In this document: in pieces, positions 10,428-18,551 of the stretch
Layout of the letters: every line of letters begins with the position of its first letter
Position numbering within the stretch: the stretch's first letter is position 1
Origin: Luteimonas terricola
Lineage (GTDB): Bacteria; Pseudomonadota; Gammaproteobacteria; Xanthomonadales; Xanthomonadaceae
NCBI RefSeq assembly: GCF_004352845.1
Contig: NZ_SJRX01000001.1
Span: forward strand, 930,001 to 994,000
Reading direction: 5' to 3'
Length of the DNA stretch: 64,000 bases
Notes under the pieces: model-generated
Databases searched by the model: none
The model's input: only the letters and a program-made list of their open reading frames with translations
What the model was told of the DNA's origin: nothing
Program-made: the position numbers and the translations under genes

Positions 10428-11189
10428 TCAGCCGCGCGGCGCGCGCGCAGCGACCTGCTCGGCCAGGGTGAGCGCGACGTTGTCGCGGAGGTAGGCGGGC
10501 TCCACCCGCTCCGGCGCGACCGCGCCACCCGCGACATGCGCGAGCACAGCCAGGCGGGCGAGATCGGCGGCGCGCGGCAGGGCTTCTGCATCGACCGCCG
10601 CCAGGCGGCTGCCCAGGCGGCGGACCAGGGCCCCGTCCGCGGCCGCGAAGCCGGTGCCGACGCCGTGCCAGTCCTCGCCGGGCGGCAGTTCGACGGCCTC
10701 GGGGGCGGCCACCACTTCCCTGTCCAGCGCGCGCAGGCCGCTGCCCTCGCGCACGAAGGCGCCGACATAGACCTCGCCCATGCGCGCGTCGATCGCGGCG
10801 AGCACAGGGCGCGTGCCCGCTGCGCCAGCATCACTCGCGCCGCCCTCGCGTCCGGCCGCCTCACCTTCGGCCGCGCCGCGGAGCCCGCCCCAGGCCAGCA
10901 CGGCAAGCGTCGACACCGGCAGCAGCGGGCGATCCAGCGCCAGCGCGATGCCCTGGGCGATGGAAATACCCAGGCGCACGCCGGTGAACGCACCCGGCCC
11001 GCGGCCGACCGCGATCGCGTCGAGGTCGGCGCGCCGCAGCCCGGCCTCGGCCAGCAGCGCCTCCGACCACGGCAGCACCAGCTCCGCGTGCCGGCGCGGC
11101 GCCAGCTCGAAGCGCTCGATCACCGCATCGCCCACCAGCACGGCGACGGAACAGGCTTCGGTGGAGGTCTCGATGGCGAGCAGGCGCAT
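10428..11189 (-). CDS. tsaB: TsaB, subunit of the tRNA threonylcarbamoyladenosine complex
   Basis: 253-residue ASKHA-fold protein that partners TsaD and TsaE in making t6A37 on ANN-decoding tRNAs. The N-terminus LLAIETSTEACSVAV, the central GRGPGAFTGVRLGISIAQG and the late DARMGEVYVGAF are diagnostic. An Ala/Gly-rich insertion (about 118-140) is longer than in E. coli TsaB. The ATG at 11189 is four bases from the helicase stop codon region, so it is the downstream partner of the yoaA gene, as in several gammaproteobacteria. Convergent with the TonB-like gene, 18 bases apart. Confidence 0.94.
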   Translation of the reverse strand: MRLLAIETSTEACSVAVLVGDAVIERFELAPRRHAELVLPWSEALLAEAGLRRADLDAIAVGRGPGAFTGVRLGISIAQGIALALDRPLLPVSTLAVLAWGGLRGAAEGEAAGREGGASDAGAAGTRPVLAAIDARMGEVYVGAFVREGSGLRALDREVVAAPEAVELPPGEDWHGVGTGFAAADGALVRRLGSRLAAVDAEALPRAADLARLAVLAHVAGGAVAPERVEPAYLRDNVALTLAEQVAARAPRG

Positions 11190-11193
11190 GCGG

Positions 11194-13257
11194 CTAGTCT
11201 CCGGCGAAGAAGGCCACCGCGTCCGCGACGTCGCGGGTGCGCGGGAACGGCGGCAGCGAGTCCAGGAAGCGACGGCCATAGCCCTTGCCCAGCAGCCGCG
11301 GGTCGCAGAGCACCAGTACGCCGCGATCGGTCTCGCTGCGGATCAGCCGGCCCACGCCCTGCTTGAGCGCGATCACCGCCTGCGGCACCTGCTCGTCGCG
11401 GAAGGGGTTGCCGCCGGCGCGGCGGATCGCCTCCAGTCGCGCCTCGAACACCGGGTCGTCGGGCGAGGCGAAGGGTAGCTTGTCGATCACGACCACGCTC
11501 AGCGCACCGCCGGCGACGTCGACGCCCTCGCGGAAGCTGGCGGCGCCAAGCAGGACACCGTTGCCGGACTCGCGGAAGCGCTGCAGCAGCACGTGCCGGG
11601 GCGCTTCGCCCTGCACGAACAGCGGCCACGGCCCGCCGCGCAGGACTTCGGCGGCCTCGCGCAGCGCGCGGTGCGAGGCGAACAGCAGGAAGGCGCGGCC
11701 GCCCGAGGCCTCCAGCACCGGGCGCACGGCGGCGGCGATGGCGGCGGTGTAGTCGCGCGAGGACGGCTCAGGCAGGTCCGGCGGCAGGTAGGCCAGTGCC
11801 TGGCTGGCCCAGTCGAAGGGGCTGGGCACGATCAGCAGGCGCGGATCGTCCAGGCCCAGGCGCGTGGACAGGTGGTCGAAGCGGCCTTCGACCGCCAGCG
11901 TCGCCGAAGTGAATGCCCAGGCCGCGCGCGAACGCTCGCGGTGCGTGCGCAGCGGTCCGGACACGTCCAGCGGCGTGCGCTGCAGGCGGAAGCCGCGCGG
12001 GGACAGTTCGTACCAACGGACGTCATCGTCGCTGACCGGCGGCGGGACCCTCGCGCCGCCCGTGGCGCTGCCCGTATCGACATCGACATCGACGTCGGCG
12101 TCGCCGGCCACGTCCAGGTCACGCCAGCGTCCCAGGCGTCCGCGCTGGTCGCGTGCGCGCAGCAGGCAGGCTTCGAGGCCGGGCGCAGCGTCCGCCAGCG
12201 GTACCAGCGCATCCGCCAGCGCCAGCAGCGCGCTGCCCAGGGCGTCCAGCGATTCGACCACCTCCGGCGCGGCCAGCAGCTGCTGGCGCGTGCCGCGCGC
12301 GGGCAGCACGTCCATGGCGGCGCGCAGCAGGCGCGTGCCCTGCTCGAGCGCACGCGCGGGCTCCTGCAGCGCGGCCAGCGCGCCGTTGACGCCGTGCGAC
12401 TCCGAGACCGCATCGCGCGCCAGCTCCACCAGCGGCCGCGCGGACAGGCCTTCGCCGAAGAACTGCGCGGCCAGCTCGGGCAGCTGGTGCGCCTCGTCGA
12501 CGACGAAGGCCTCGGCGCCGGGCAGGATCTCGCCGAAGCCTTCCTGCTTGAGTGCGAGGTCGGCGAGCAGCAGATGGTGATTGACCACCACGACGTCCGC
12601 TTCCTGCGCGCGCTGCCGCGCCTGCACCACGAAGCACTCGCCCCAGAACGGGCACTCGCTGCCCAGGCAGTTGTCCGCGGTGGAGGTGACCAGGGGCAGC
12701 AGCGGCGAGTCCTCGGGCAGGGACTCGAGCTCGGCCAGGTCGCCCATGCGCGTGCGGCCGCCCCAGGCCACGATGCGCTGGAAGTGGTCGGCCTGGACCG
12801 GCGTCTGGAAGCGGTTCTCGCCGCGCGCGCGCTCCAGCCGGTGGCGGCAGAGGTAGTTGGCGCGCCCCTTGAGCAACGAGGTGCGCAAGCCGGTGCCGAG
12901 CGCGTCGCGCACCCGCGGCAGGTCACGGTGGTAGAGCTGGTCCTGCAGCGCGCGGGTACCGGTGGAAATGATGGTCTTGCGGCCCGACAGCAGCGCCGGG
13001 ACCAGGTAGGCGAAGGTCTTGCCGGTGCCGGTACCGGCCTCGGCCAGCAGCACGGCGCGGTCCTCGAAGGCCGATGCAACCGCGGCGGCGAAGTCCTGCT
13101 GGGCCTGCCGCGGGCGGAAGCCCGGCAGCACGGCGGCCAGCGGGCCGTCGGCGGACAGGGCTTGACGGCTGTCGCGGGCGAGCGCGGGCTCGCACGGCGC
13201 GGCTGCGGCCTGCAGCGCGTCGTCGACCGGGGCCGCGATGGATCGGGAGAGGTTCAT
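11194..13257 (-). CDS. yoaA: YoaA/DinG-family ATP-dependent DNA helicase with Fe-S cluster
   Basis: 687-residue XPD-like superfamily 2 helicase, 5'-3', involved in DNA repair. Walker A GTGTGKT and Walker B DEAH (FVVDEAHQLPEL) are present. Between them sit the four iron-sulfur cysteines: NYLCRHRL and CLGSECPFWGEC, followed by VVVVNHHLLLAD. The C-terminal half carries ASFREGVDVAGG and KQGVGRLIRSETDRG motifs. An acidic VDVDVDTGS insertion is seen near residue 395. ATG at 13257 gives MNLSRSIAAP; the longer open frame is unsupported. YoaA rather than DinG is inferred from size and from tsaB following it. Confidence 0.92.
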   Translation of the reverse strand: MNLSRSIAAPVDDALQAAAAPCEPALARDSRQALSADGPLAAVLPGFRPRQAQQDFAAAVASAFEDRAVLLAEAGTGTGKTFAYLVPALLSGRKTIISTGTRALQDQLYHRDLPRVRDALGTGLRTSLLKGRANYLCRHRLERARGENRFQTPVQADHFQRIVAWGGRTRMGDLAELESLPEDSPLLPLVTSTADNCLGSECPFWGECFVVQARQRAQEADVVVVNHHLLLADLALKQEGFGEILPGAEAFVVDEAHQLPELAAQFFGEGLSARPLVELARDAVSESHGVNGALAALQEPARALEQGTRLLRAAMDVLPARGTRQQLLAAPEVVESLDALGSALLALADALVPLADAAPGLEACLLRARDQRGRLGRWRDLDVAGDADVDVDVDTGSATGGARVPPPVSDDDVRWYELSPRGFRLQRTPLDVSGPLRTHRERSRAAWAFTSATLAVEGRFDHLSTRLGLDDPRLLIVPSPFDWASQALAYLPPDLPEPSSRDYTAAIAAAVRPVLEASGGRAFLLFASHRALREAAEVLRGGPWPLFVQGEAPRHVLLQRFRESGNGVLLGAASFREGVDVAGGALSVVVIDKLPFASPDDPVFEARLEAIRRAGGNPFRDEQVPQAVIALKQGVGRLIRSETDRGVLVLCDPRLLGKGYGRRFLDSLPPFPRTRDVADAVAFFAGD

Positions 13258-13348
13258 CAGGACGCCATGATCGCCGCAAACCGCCGCCGGTGGGCTCGTC
13301 CGGGAGCAGATGTCGCTGTCGGGATTGTCGCCGTGGGTCGCGCGCGTC

Positions 13349-13894
13349 TCACCAGCGCGGCGGTGGCGCCACCCTGCACACGGCCATGGCCTCCTTCGCG
13401 GCGGCAGCGCCGGCGGCATCGCCCTGCACCAGGCGGACCTGTTCACGGGTGGCCCAGTGGCGCCGGCACAGCGGCCCCACGCCCGAACCCAGGGCCTGGG
13501 CCCGGGTGGCGAGTTCGTCTGCGCTGGCGAAGTCGGACAAGAGCAGCGCGACCTCGGCGCGTTCCTGGAGCAGCGCAGGGTCGTCGGACACCAGCGTGAT
13601 CGCGTGGTCCAGCGCTGCGGCGGCATCAGCGTGGTGGCCCGCCTGCAGCAGGCGTTCGGCCTGCTGGCGCAGGTCCTCGACCTCGGAGTTCCTGAGCGGC
13701 TGCACGTTGAGCTCGCCCTCGCCGTCGCCCGCGGCCGCGTGGACGTACTCCACCATCTGCGCCGGCGTGGCGGTGGTCAGCGACTGCGCGGGCGGCTGCA
13801 CGGGCGCGGACGCACAGGCGGCCAGCCCCAGGAGCAGCGCGGCGGCAAGCAGGCGGTGCATGCGGAAAACAGGGCGTGGGAGATCGGGGATCAT
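13349..13894 (-). CDS. TPR-like lipoprotein overlapping mrcB, probable PBP1B activator LpoP
   Basis: 181 residues from the ATG at 13894, or 170 from the in-frame ATG at 13861. A signal peptide with lipobox LAAC-A (RLLAAALLLGLAACAS) marks a lipoprotein; +2 is Ala, so outer membrane sorting is expected. The rest is helical with TPR-type repeats (AERLLQAGHHADAAAALDHA, then ERAEVALLLSDFASADELA). Its start overlaps the mrcB stop by four bases (ATGA), which implies translational coupling. In Pseudomonas a TPR lipoprotein encoded with the PBP1B gene (LpoP) is needed for PBP1B activity; the same role is inferred here from context and architecture, not from a sequence search. Confidence 0.8.
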   Translation of the reverse strand: MIPDLPRPVFRMHRLLAAALLLGLAACASAPVQPPAQSLTTATPAQMVEYVHAAAGDGEGELNVQPLRNSEVEDLRQQAERLLQAGHHADAAAALDHAITLVSDDPALLQERAEVALLLSDFASADELATRAQALGSGVGPLCRRHWATREQVRLVQGDAAGAAAAKEAMAVCRVAPPPRW

Positions 13895-16302
13895 CTGCGT
13901 GGCGTCTCGGAGTCCGGTTCGGAAGGCTGGGCTGAAGGTGCTTCTGAAGAAGGTGCAGTGGCGGGATCACGGCCGAAGCCGAACCAGTCGCGCCATCCCC
14001 CCGACCGCTCTTCGGGAGGCGGCTCGCGCACGCAGGGCTGCCAGGGCGGCACGAAGTCGGCATTGAAAGCGAAGCGCCGCGCGCCCTCGCAATCGGCGTC
14101 GGTGCTGTGGCCGCCAACCACCCAGCTCCAGTCCAGGCCCTGGCCGGCGACCTTCAGCGGCGCACTGGGCAGGCGCTTGAACATGGCCGACCACACCCGC
14201 ATCGCGCCGGTGGCGCCGTACAGGCCGGTCTGCTCGTTCTGGTCGTTGCCGACCCAGACCACGGCCAGGTGGTCACCGGTCCAGCCGGCGAACCAGCTGT
14301 CGCGGCCATCGTTGCTGGTGCCGGTCTTTCCCGCCGCGCCGAGCCGGCCCAGGCCGTCGTTGACCAGCTGCCGCCCCGTGCCGGAACTCACGGCCTGCTG
14401 CAGCGCCAGGGTCACCAGGCGCGCCGCGGTGCGGTCGCGGTCGTCGGGCTGGGCGGGCGCCTTGTCGTAGCGGCTGAGCAGCTTGCCATCGGAATCGAGC
14501 ACGCCACGCACGGTGTACAGCGGCTGGATCTCGCCGTCGGAGGCGAGGAACTGGTACAGCTGCGCCATCGCGTACGGACTCTGGTCCACCGAGCCCAGGA
14601 TCAGGGCCGGGTTCGCGACGGCCTCGATGCCGGCCAGCTGGCGGATCAGGAAGGCCAGGCGCTCGGGGCGCACGGACATGCCCACGCGCACCGTGGCCTG
14701 GTTGTACGAACGCGCCAGCGCGTCGATCAGGCGCACGCTGCCGTGGCTCTTGCCATCGGAGTTGCCCGGGGTCCAGCGCTTGCCGTTCTGCAGCGTGACG
14801 GCGACCGGGGAGTCGTCCACCAGCGTGGCCAGCGACCAGCGGTCGGGCAAGGCCAGCGCCAGCAGATAGACGAAGGGCTTGAGCAGCGAGCCCACCGGCC
14901 GCTGCGCCTCGACCGCGCGGTTGAAGCCGGGCATGTCGACGTCGCGGCTGCCGACCACCGCCACCACTTCGCCGCTGTGGACATCGGTGACCACCAGCCC
15001 GGCCTCCAGCGACGGCCTGTTCCTGCTCGCCAGCGCCTCCAGCGTGCCGGTGACCGCGCCTTCGGCGTAGGCCTGCGCGGACGGCGACATGCTGGTCATC
15101 ACCGCCAGCCCCGCGCCCTGCAGCTTGTCGGCGGGATAGTCGCTGGCCAGGTGGCGGCGGACCAGGTCGACGTAGGCCGGGAAGCGGTTGGCGGCGATGC
15201 TGCCCGGCGTCGCGGTCACGCCCAGCGGCGCGGCGACGGCGCGGTCGTGCTCGGCCTGGTCGATGAGCCCGGTCTCGAGCATTTCGCCGAGCACGAAGTC
15301 GCGGCGCGTCGTGGCGCGTTCGGGATGCCGGCGCGGGTCGTAGTACGAGGGACCGCGGATGATGCCGACCATCAGCGCCACGTGCTCGGTGCCCAGGTCG
15401 TCCAGCCTGCGCCCGAACCAGTACTCGGAGCCGGCGGCCACGCCGCGGATGGCCTGGTTGCCGCGCTGGCCGAGGTAGACCTGGTTGAGGTAGGCCTCGA
15501 GGATCACGCCCTTGTCGTGGCGCGCCTCGATGATCAGCGCGTACAGGATCTCGTTGAACTTCCGGCTCCAGGTCTGCTCGCGGCCGATGCCGAGCAGGCC
15601 GCTGCGCGCCAGCTGCTGGGTCAGCGTGCTCGCACCCTGGCGCGCCTCGCCGGCCTTGAGGTTGATCCAGGCCGCGCGCACGATGCCGCGCATGTCGATG
15701 CCATGGTGGTGGGCGAAGTCGCGGTCCTCGACCGCCTGCAGGGCGTCGGTGAGCTTCTGCGGCACCTCCGCCACGCGCACCAGGCGCCGCTCTTCCTGCT
15801 GCCGGCCGTAGAGGGTGGCGATGCGCGCGGGATCCAGGCGCACGAGCTCGGCATCGCGTTCGCCGACCAGGTCGCGGACACCCGCCACCGTCCCCTTCGC
15901 GATGCGCACTTCGACGCGGCTGGGCGCCACCGCGCCGGCGACGTCGGTGAAACCGCGGCTGGCGATGGTCCAGGCGCCATCCTTCGCGGCCCAGGTCCCC
16001 GCCCGTTGGCCGTCGCCCTCGCGGTAGCCGGCGGCGGCGAGTTCGAGCTCCAGGGTGGCCGCGTCCATCGCCGTCCCCGGCGCCAGGGCCAGCGGGCGCG
16101 CGTACACGCGCGTGGGCAGCTGCCACTGCAGCTGGCCGAAGCGCTCGTCGACCTGGTGGTTCAAGTACAACATGTACGGAACCAGGAAGCCGATGCCCAG
16201 TCCCGCCGCCGCCAGGCACCAGGTCAGCAGCGTGCGCCGCCAGTCGCGGCGCGGGCTGCCATCATCGTCGTGGTCGTCTTCGTCGTAGTCGATGCGTGCC
16301 AT
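13891..16302 (-). CDS. mrcB: Penicillin-binding protein 1B, bifunctional glycosyltransferase/transpeptidase
   Basis: 803-residue class A PBP that polymerises and crosslinks peptidoglycan. Order: acidic cytoplasmic tail (DYDEDDHDDDG), one membrane anchor (about 24-46), a UB2H-like domain, the GT51 domain with catalytic E192 in EDRDFAHHHG and QGASTLTQQLARS, then the transpeptidase. Transpeptidase motifs are S472-xx-K (VGSLLKPF), SYNQ and KTGTSNDGRDSWFAG. The C-terminus is a Pro/Ser/Glu-rich tail. Start ATG at 16302, divergent from the glycosyltransferase gene across 149 bases. The UB2H-like region is where Lpo partners bind in E. coli, consistent with the following lipoprotein gene. Confidence 0.96.
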   Translation of the reverse strand: MARIDYDEDDHDDDGSPRRDWRRTLLTWCLAAAGLGIGFLVPYMLYLNHQVDERFGQLQWQLPTRVYARPLALAPGTAMDAATLELELAAAGYREGDGQRAGTWAAKDGAWTIASRGFTDVAGAVAPSRVEVRIAKGTVAGVRDLVGERDAELVRLDPARIATLYGRQQEERRLVRVAEVPQKLTDALQAVEDRDFAHHHGIDMRGIVRAAWINLKAGEARQGASTLTQQLARSGLLGIGREQTWSRKFNEILYALIIEARHDKGVILEAYLNQVYLGQRGNQAIRGVAAGSEYWFGRRLDDLGTEHVALMVGIIRGPSYYDPRRHPERATTRRDFVLGEMLETGLIDQAEHDRAVAAPLGVTATPGSIAANRFPAYVDLVRRHLASDYPADKLQGAGLAVMTSMSPSAQAYAEGAVTGTLEALASRNRPSLEAGLVVTDVHSGEVVAVVGSRDVDMPGFNRAVEAQRPVGSLLKPFVYLLALALPDRWSLATLVDDSPVAVTLQNGKRWTPGNSDGKSHGSVRLIDALARSYNQATVRVGMSVRPERLAFLIRQLAGIEAVANPALILGSVDQSPYAMAQLYQFLASDGEIQPLYTVRGVLDSDGKLLSRYDKAPAQPDDRDRTAARLVTLALQQAVSSGTGRQLVNDGLGRLGAAGKTGTSNDGRDSWFAGWTGDHLAVVWVGNDQNEQTGLYGATGAMRVWSAMFKRLPSAPLKVAGQGLDWSWVVGGHSTDADCEGARRFAFNADFVPPWQPCVREPPPEERSGGWRDWFGFGRDPATAPSSEAPSAQPSEPDSETPRR

Positions 16303-16451
16303 GCGGGCTCGGCAGCCATTGTTCGGGGGACGCCGGGGTCTGCGGCGCGGTGCGGGAATGCGAGAATGCGGCGATCCGTGCCGAGTCTAGCCCAGCGCCG
16401 GCAGCCCTTACCCGGCCGCGCACGCCCCCCTTCAGCCGGAGTTGTCGCTGG

Positions 16452-18542
16452 ATGTCCTTTTCGATCGCCGACGCGCGCTTCCTCGCCGCACGTGCCGCCG
16501 GCCTCCTCCATCGCGGGTTGTTGAGCCTGCGCACCCGCGGCCTGCGCTCCAGCTGGACGCGGCTGCGCGAGCAGCTCCTGCCGCCGCGGGCGCTGCGCGA
16601 GGGCCTGTACCTGCCCGCCGCCACGCCGTTCGCACCCTTTGCCCTGGCCACCAGCGGGGAGCCCGTGGCCAGCATCGTGATCCCGGTGTACGGCCAGTTC
16701 ACGCATACCCTGGCCTGCCTGCGGGCGCTGGCCGCGCATCCGCCGCGCGCGCCGTTCGAAGTGCTGGTGGTCGATGACGGCTCGGGCGACGAGACGCCGG
16801 AGCTGCTGCCGCGGATCGAAGGCCTGCGCTACCACCGCCGCGCCGCCAACGGCGGCTTCATCGCCGCCTGCAACGACGGCGCCGCGCTGGCCCGCGGCCG
16901 ATACCTGGTGCTGCTCAACAACGACACCGTGCCGCAGCCGGGCTGGCTGGACGCGCTGCTGGACACGTTCGAAGCCCACCCGGACGCGGGTCTCGTCGGC
17001 GCGCAGCTGCTGTACCCGGACGGCCGCCTGCAGGACGCGGGCGGTATGGTCTTCGCCGACGGCAGCGCCTGGAGCTACGGCCGCTTCAGCGATCCCACCG
17101 ACCCGCGCTATGCCTATCTGCGCGACACCGACTACGTCAGCGGCGCCGCGTTGGCGATCCCGCTCAGGCTGTTCCAGGACATCAATGGCCTGGACGCCCG
17201 CTACTCTCCGGCGTACTACGAGGACACCGACCTCGCCTTCGCCGTGCGCGAAACGGGGTACCGAGTGCTCCACCAGCCGGCCGCGCACGTGGTACACGAC
17301 GAAGGCGCGACCTCGGGCACAGACACGCTTGCTGGCCCCAAGACTGCACAGGCACGCAACCAGGCGATCTTCCTCGCACATCGGCGCGAGGCTCTGGCCG
17401 GTCACGGCCGGCGCCGGGAACCGACCCCTGCCACCCTGCATGGACACCAGCGCCAGGTGCTGGTGATCGATGCGTTGACGCCGCAGCCCGACCGCGATTC
17501 GGGCTCGTTCCGCCTGGTGAACCTGATGCGACTGCTGCGCGCGGAGGGTGCCCACGTGGTGTTCCTGCCCGCCAACCTCCGCTACGACGGCGACTACACC
17601 GACGCCCTGCGCCACCTCGGGATCGAAACCTGGTGCGCACCGCACGCGGCAAGCGTGCCGTCATGGCTTGCCGAGCACGGGGCGCGCTTCGACGTGGTGA
17701 TGGTCTGCCGCCACTACGTCGCCAGCGGGTTCCTGCCGCTGCTGCGCCGCCATGCGCCGCAGGCGCGGCTGGTGTTCGACACCATCGACCTGCACTACCT
17801 GCGCGAGACCCGCACTGCCGAAGTCACCGGCGACCGTGCCCTGGCGCAGGCGGCCGTACGCACGCGACGCCAGGAGCTGGCGGTGATCGCCGCCGCCGAC
17901 ACCACACTCGTGGTCAGCGCGGTCGAGCGCGAGGTGCTGGCCGCCGACGCGCCGGACGCGCGGGTGGAAGTGCTGTCCAACCTGCACAGCGTGGCAGGCC
18001 CGGGCCTGCCCTTCGACCAGCGCCGCGACCTGGTCTTCGTCGGCGGCTTCCGGCACCCGCCCAACGTCGACGCCGTGCGCTGGTTCGCGGGCGAGGTGAT
18101 GCCGCTGGTGCTCGCACGCCTGCCCGGCGTGCGCTTCCACTGCATCGGCGCCGACGTGCCTCCGGAAGTCGCCGCGCTGGCCGATGCGCCCGGCGTCACC
18201 GTGCACGGCTACGTGCCCGACATCACCCCGTACATGGACGGCTGCCGCCTGGCGCTGGCGCCGCTGCGCTACGGAGCCGGGGTCAAGGGCAAGGTCAACC
18301 TGAGCATGGCCCACGGCCAGCCGGTGGTGGCCACCAGCTGCGCGGCCGAGGGCATGCACCTGGTCGACGGCCATGACGTGCTGGTGGCCGACGACGCCAC
18401 CGGCTTCGCCGATGCCGTGGTCCGCGCCTACGGCGACCGCGGGCTGTGGGAACGCCTGGCCGGCAATGGCCTGGACAACATCGCCAGGCACTTCTCGGCG
18501 GACGCCGCGCGCGGCGTCGTCCGCCGCGTGTTCATCGACTGA
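16452..18542 (+). CDS. Two-domain glycosyltransferase (GT2 followed by GT4-like)
   Basis: 696 residues. The N-terminal half (about 70-310) is a GT-A fold family 2 transferase: SIVIPVYGQFTHTLACL, VVDDGSGD, NGGFIAACNDGA and LLNNDTVPQPGW with the DxD-like NDT. The YEDTDLAFAVRETGYRV segment is the usual acceptor/metal end. The C-terminal half (about 365-690) is GT-B: VFVGGFRHPPNVDAV, then APLRYGAGVKGKVNLSMA and GQPVVATSCAAEGM. Such fusions make O-antigen or exopolysaccharide segments in other bacteria; substrate here is unknown. No polysaccharide cluster surrounds it: neighbours are mrcB and relA. ATG at 16452 is chosen where the protein begins MSFSIADARF. Confidence 0.88.
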   Translation: MSFSIADARFLAARAAGLLHRGLLSLRTRGLRSSWTRLREQLLPPRALREGLYLPAATPFAPFALATSGEPVASIVIPVYGQFTHTLACLRALAAHPPRAPFEVLVVDDGSGDETPELLPRIEGLRYHRRAANGGFIAACNDGAALARGRYLVLLNNDTVPQPGWLDALLDTFEAHPDAGLVGAQLLYPDGRLQDAGGMVFADGSAWSYGRFSDPTDPRYAYLRDTDYVSGAALAIPLRLFQDINGLDARYSPAYYEDTDLAFAVRETGYRVLHQPAAHVVHDEGATSGTDTLAGPKTAQARNQAIFLAHRREALAGHGRRREPTPATLHGHQRQVLVIDALTPQPDRDSGSFRLVNLMRLLRAEGAHVVFLPANLRYDGDYTDALRHLGIETWCAPHAASVPSWLAEHGARFDVVMVCRHYVASGFLPLLRRHAPQARLVFDTIDLHYLRETRTAEVTGDRALAQAAVRTRRQELAVIAAADTTLVVSAVEREVLAADAPDARVEVLSNLHSVAGPGLPFDQRRDLVFVGGFRHPPNVDAVRWFAGEVMPLVLARLPGVRFHCIGADVPPEVAALADAPGVTVHGYVPDITPYMDGCRLALAPLRYGAGVKGKVNLSMAHGQPVVATSCAAEGMHLVDGHDVLVADDATGFADAVVRAYGDRGLWERLAGNGLDNIARHFSADAARGVVRRVFID

Positions 18543-18551
18543 GGCGCGGGC

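Noticed and set aside
10410-10436. 12-bp direct repeat GCTTCAGCCGCG across the tsaB stop
   Set aside because: Short and GC-rich; half is coding. Not distinguishable from chance.
11900-12120. Insertion or frameshift in yoaA at the VDVDVDTGS run
   Set aside because: The frame is intact on both sides; a short acidic loop is the simpler reading.
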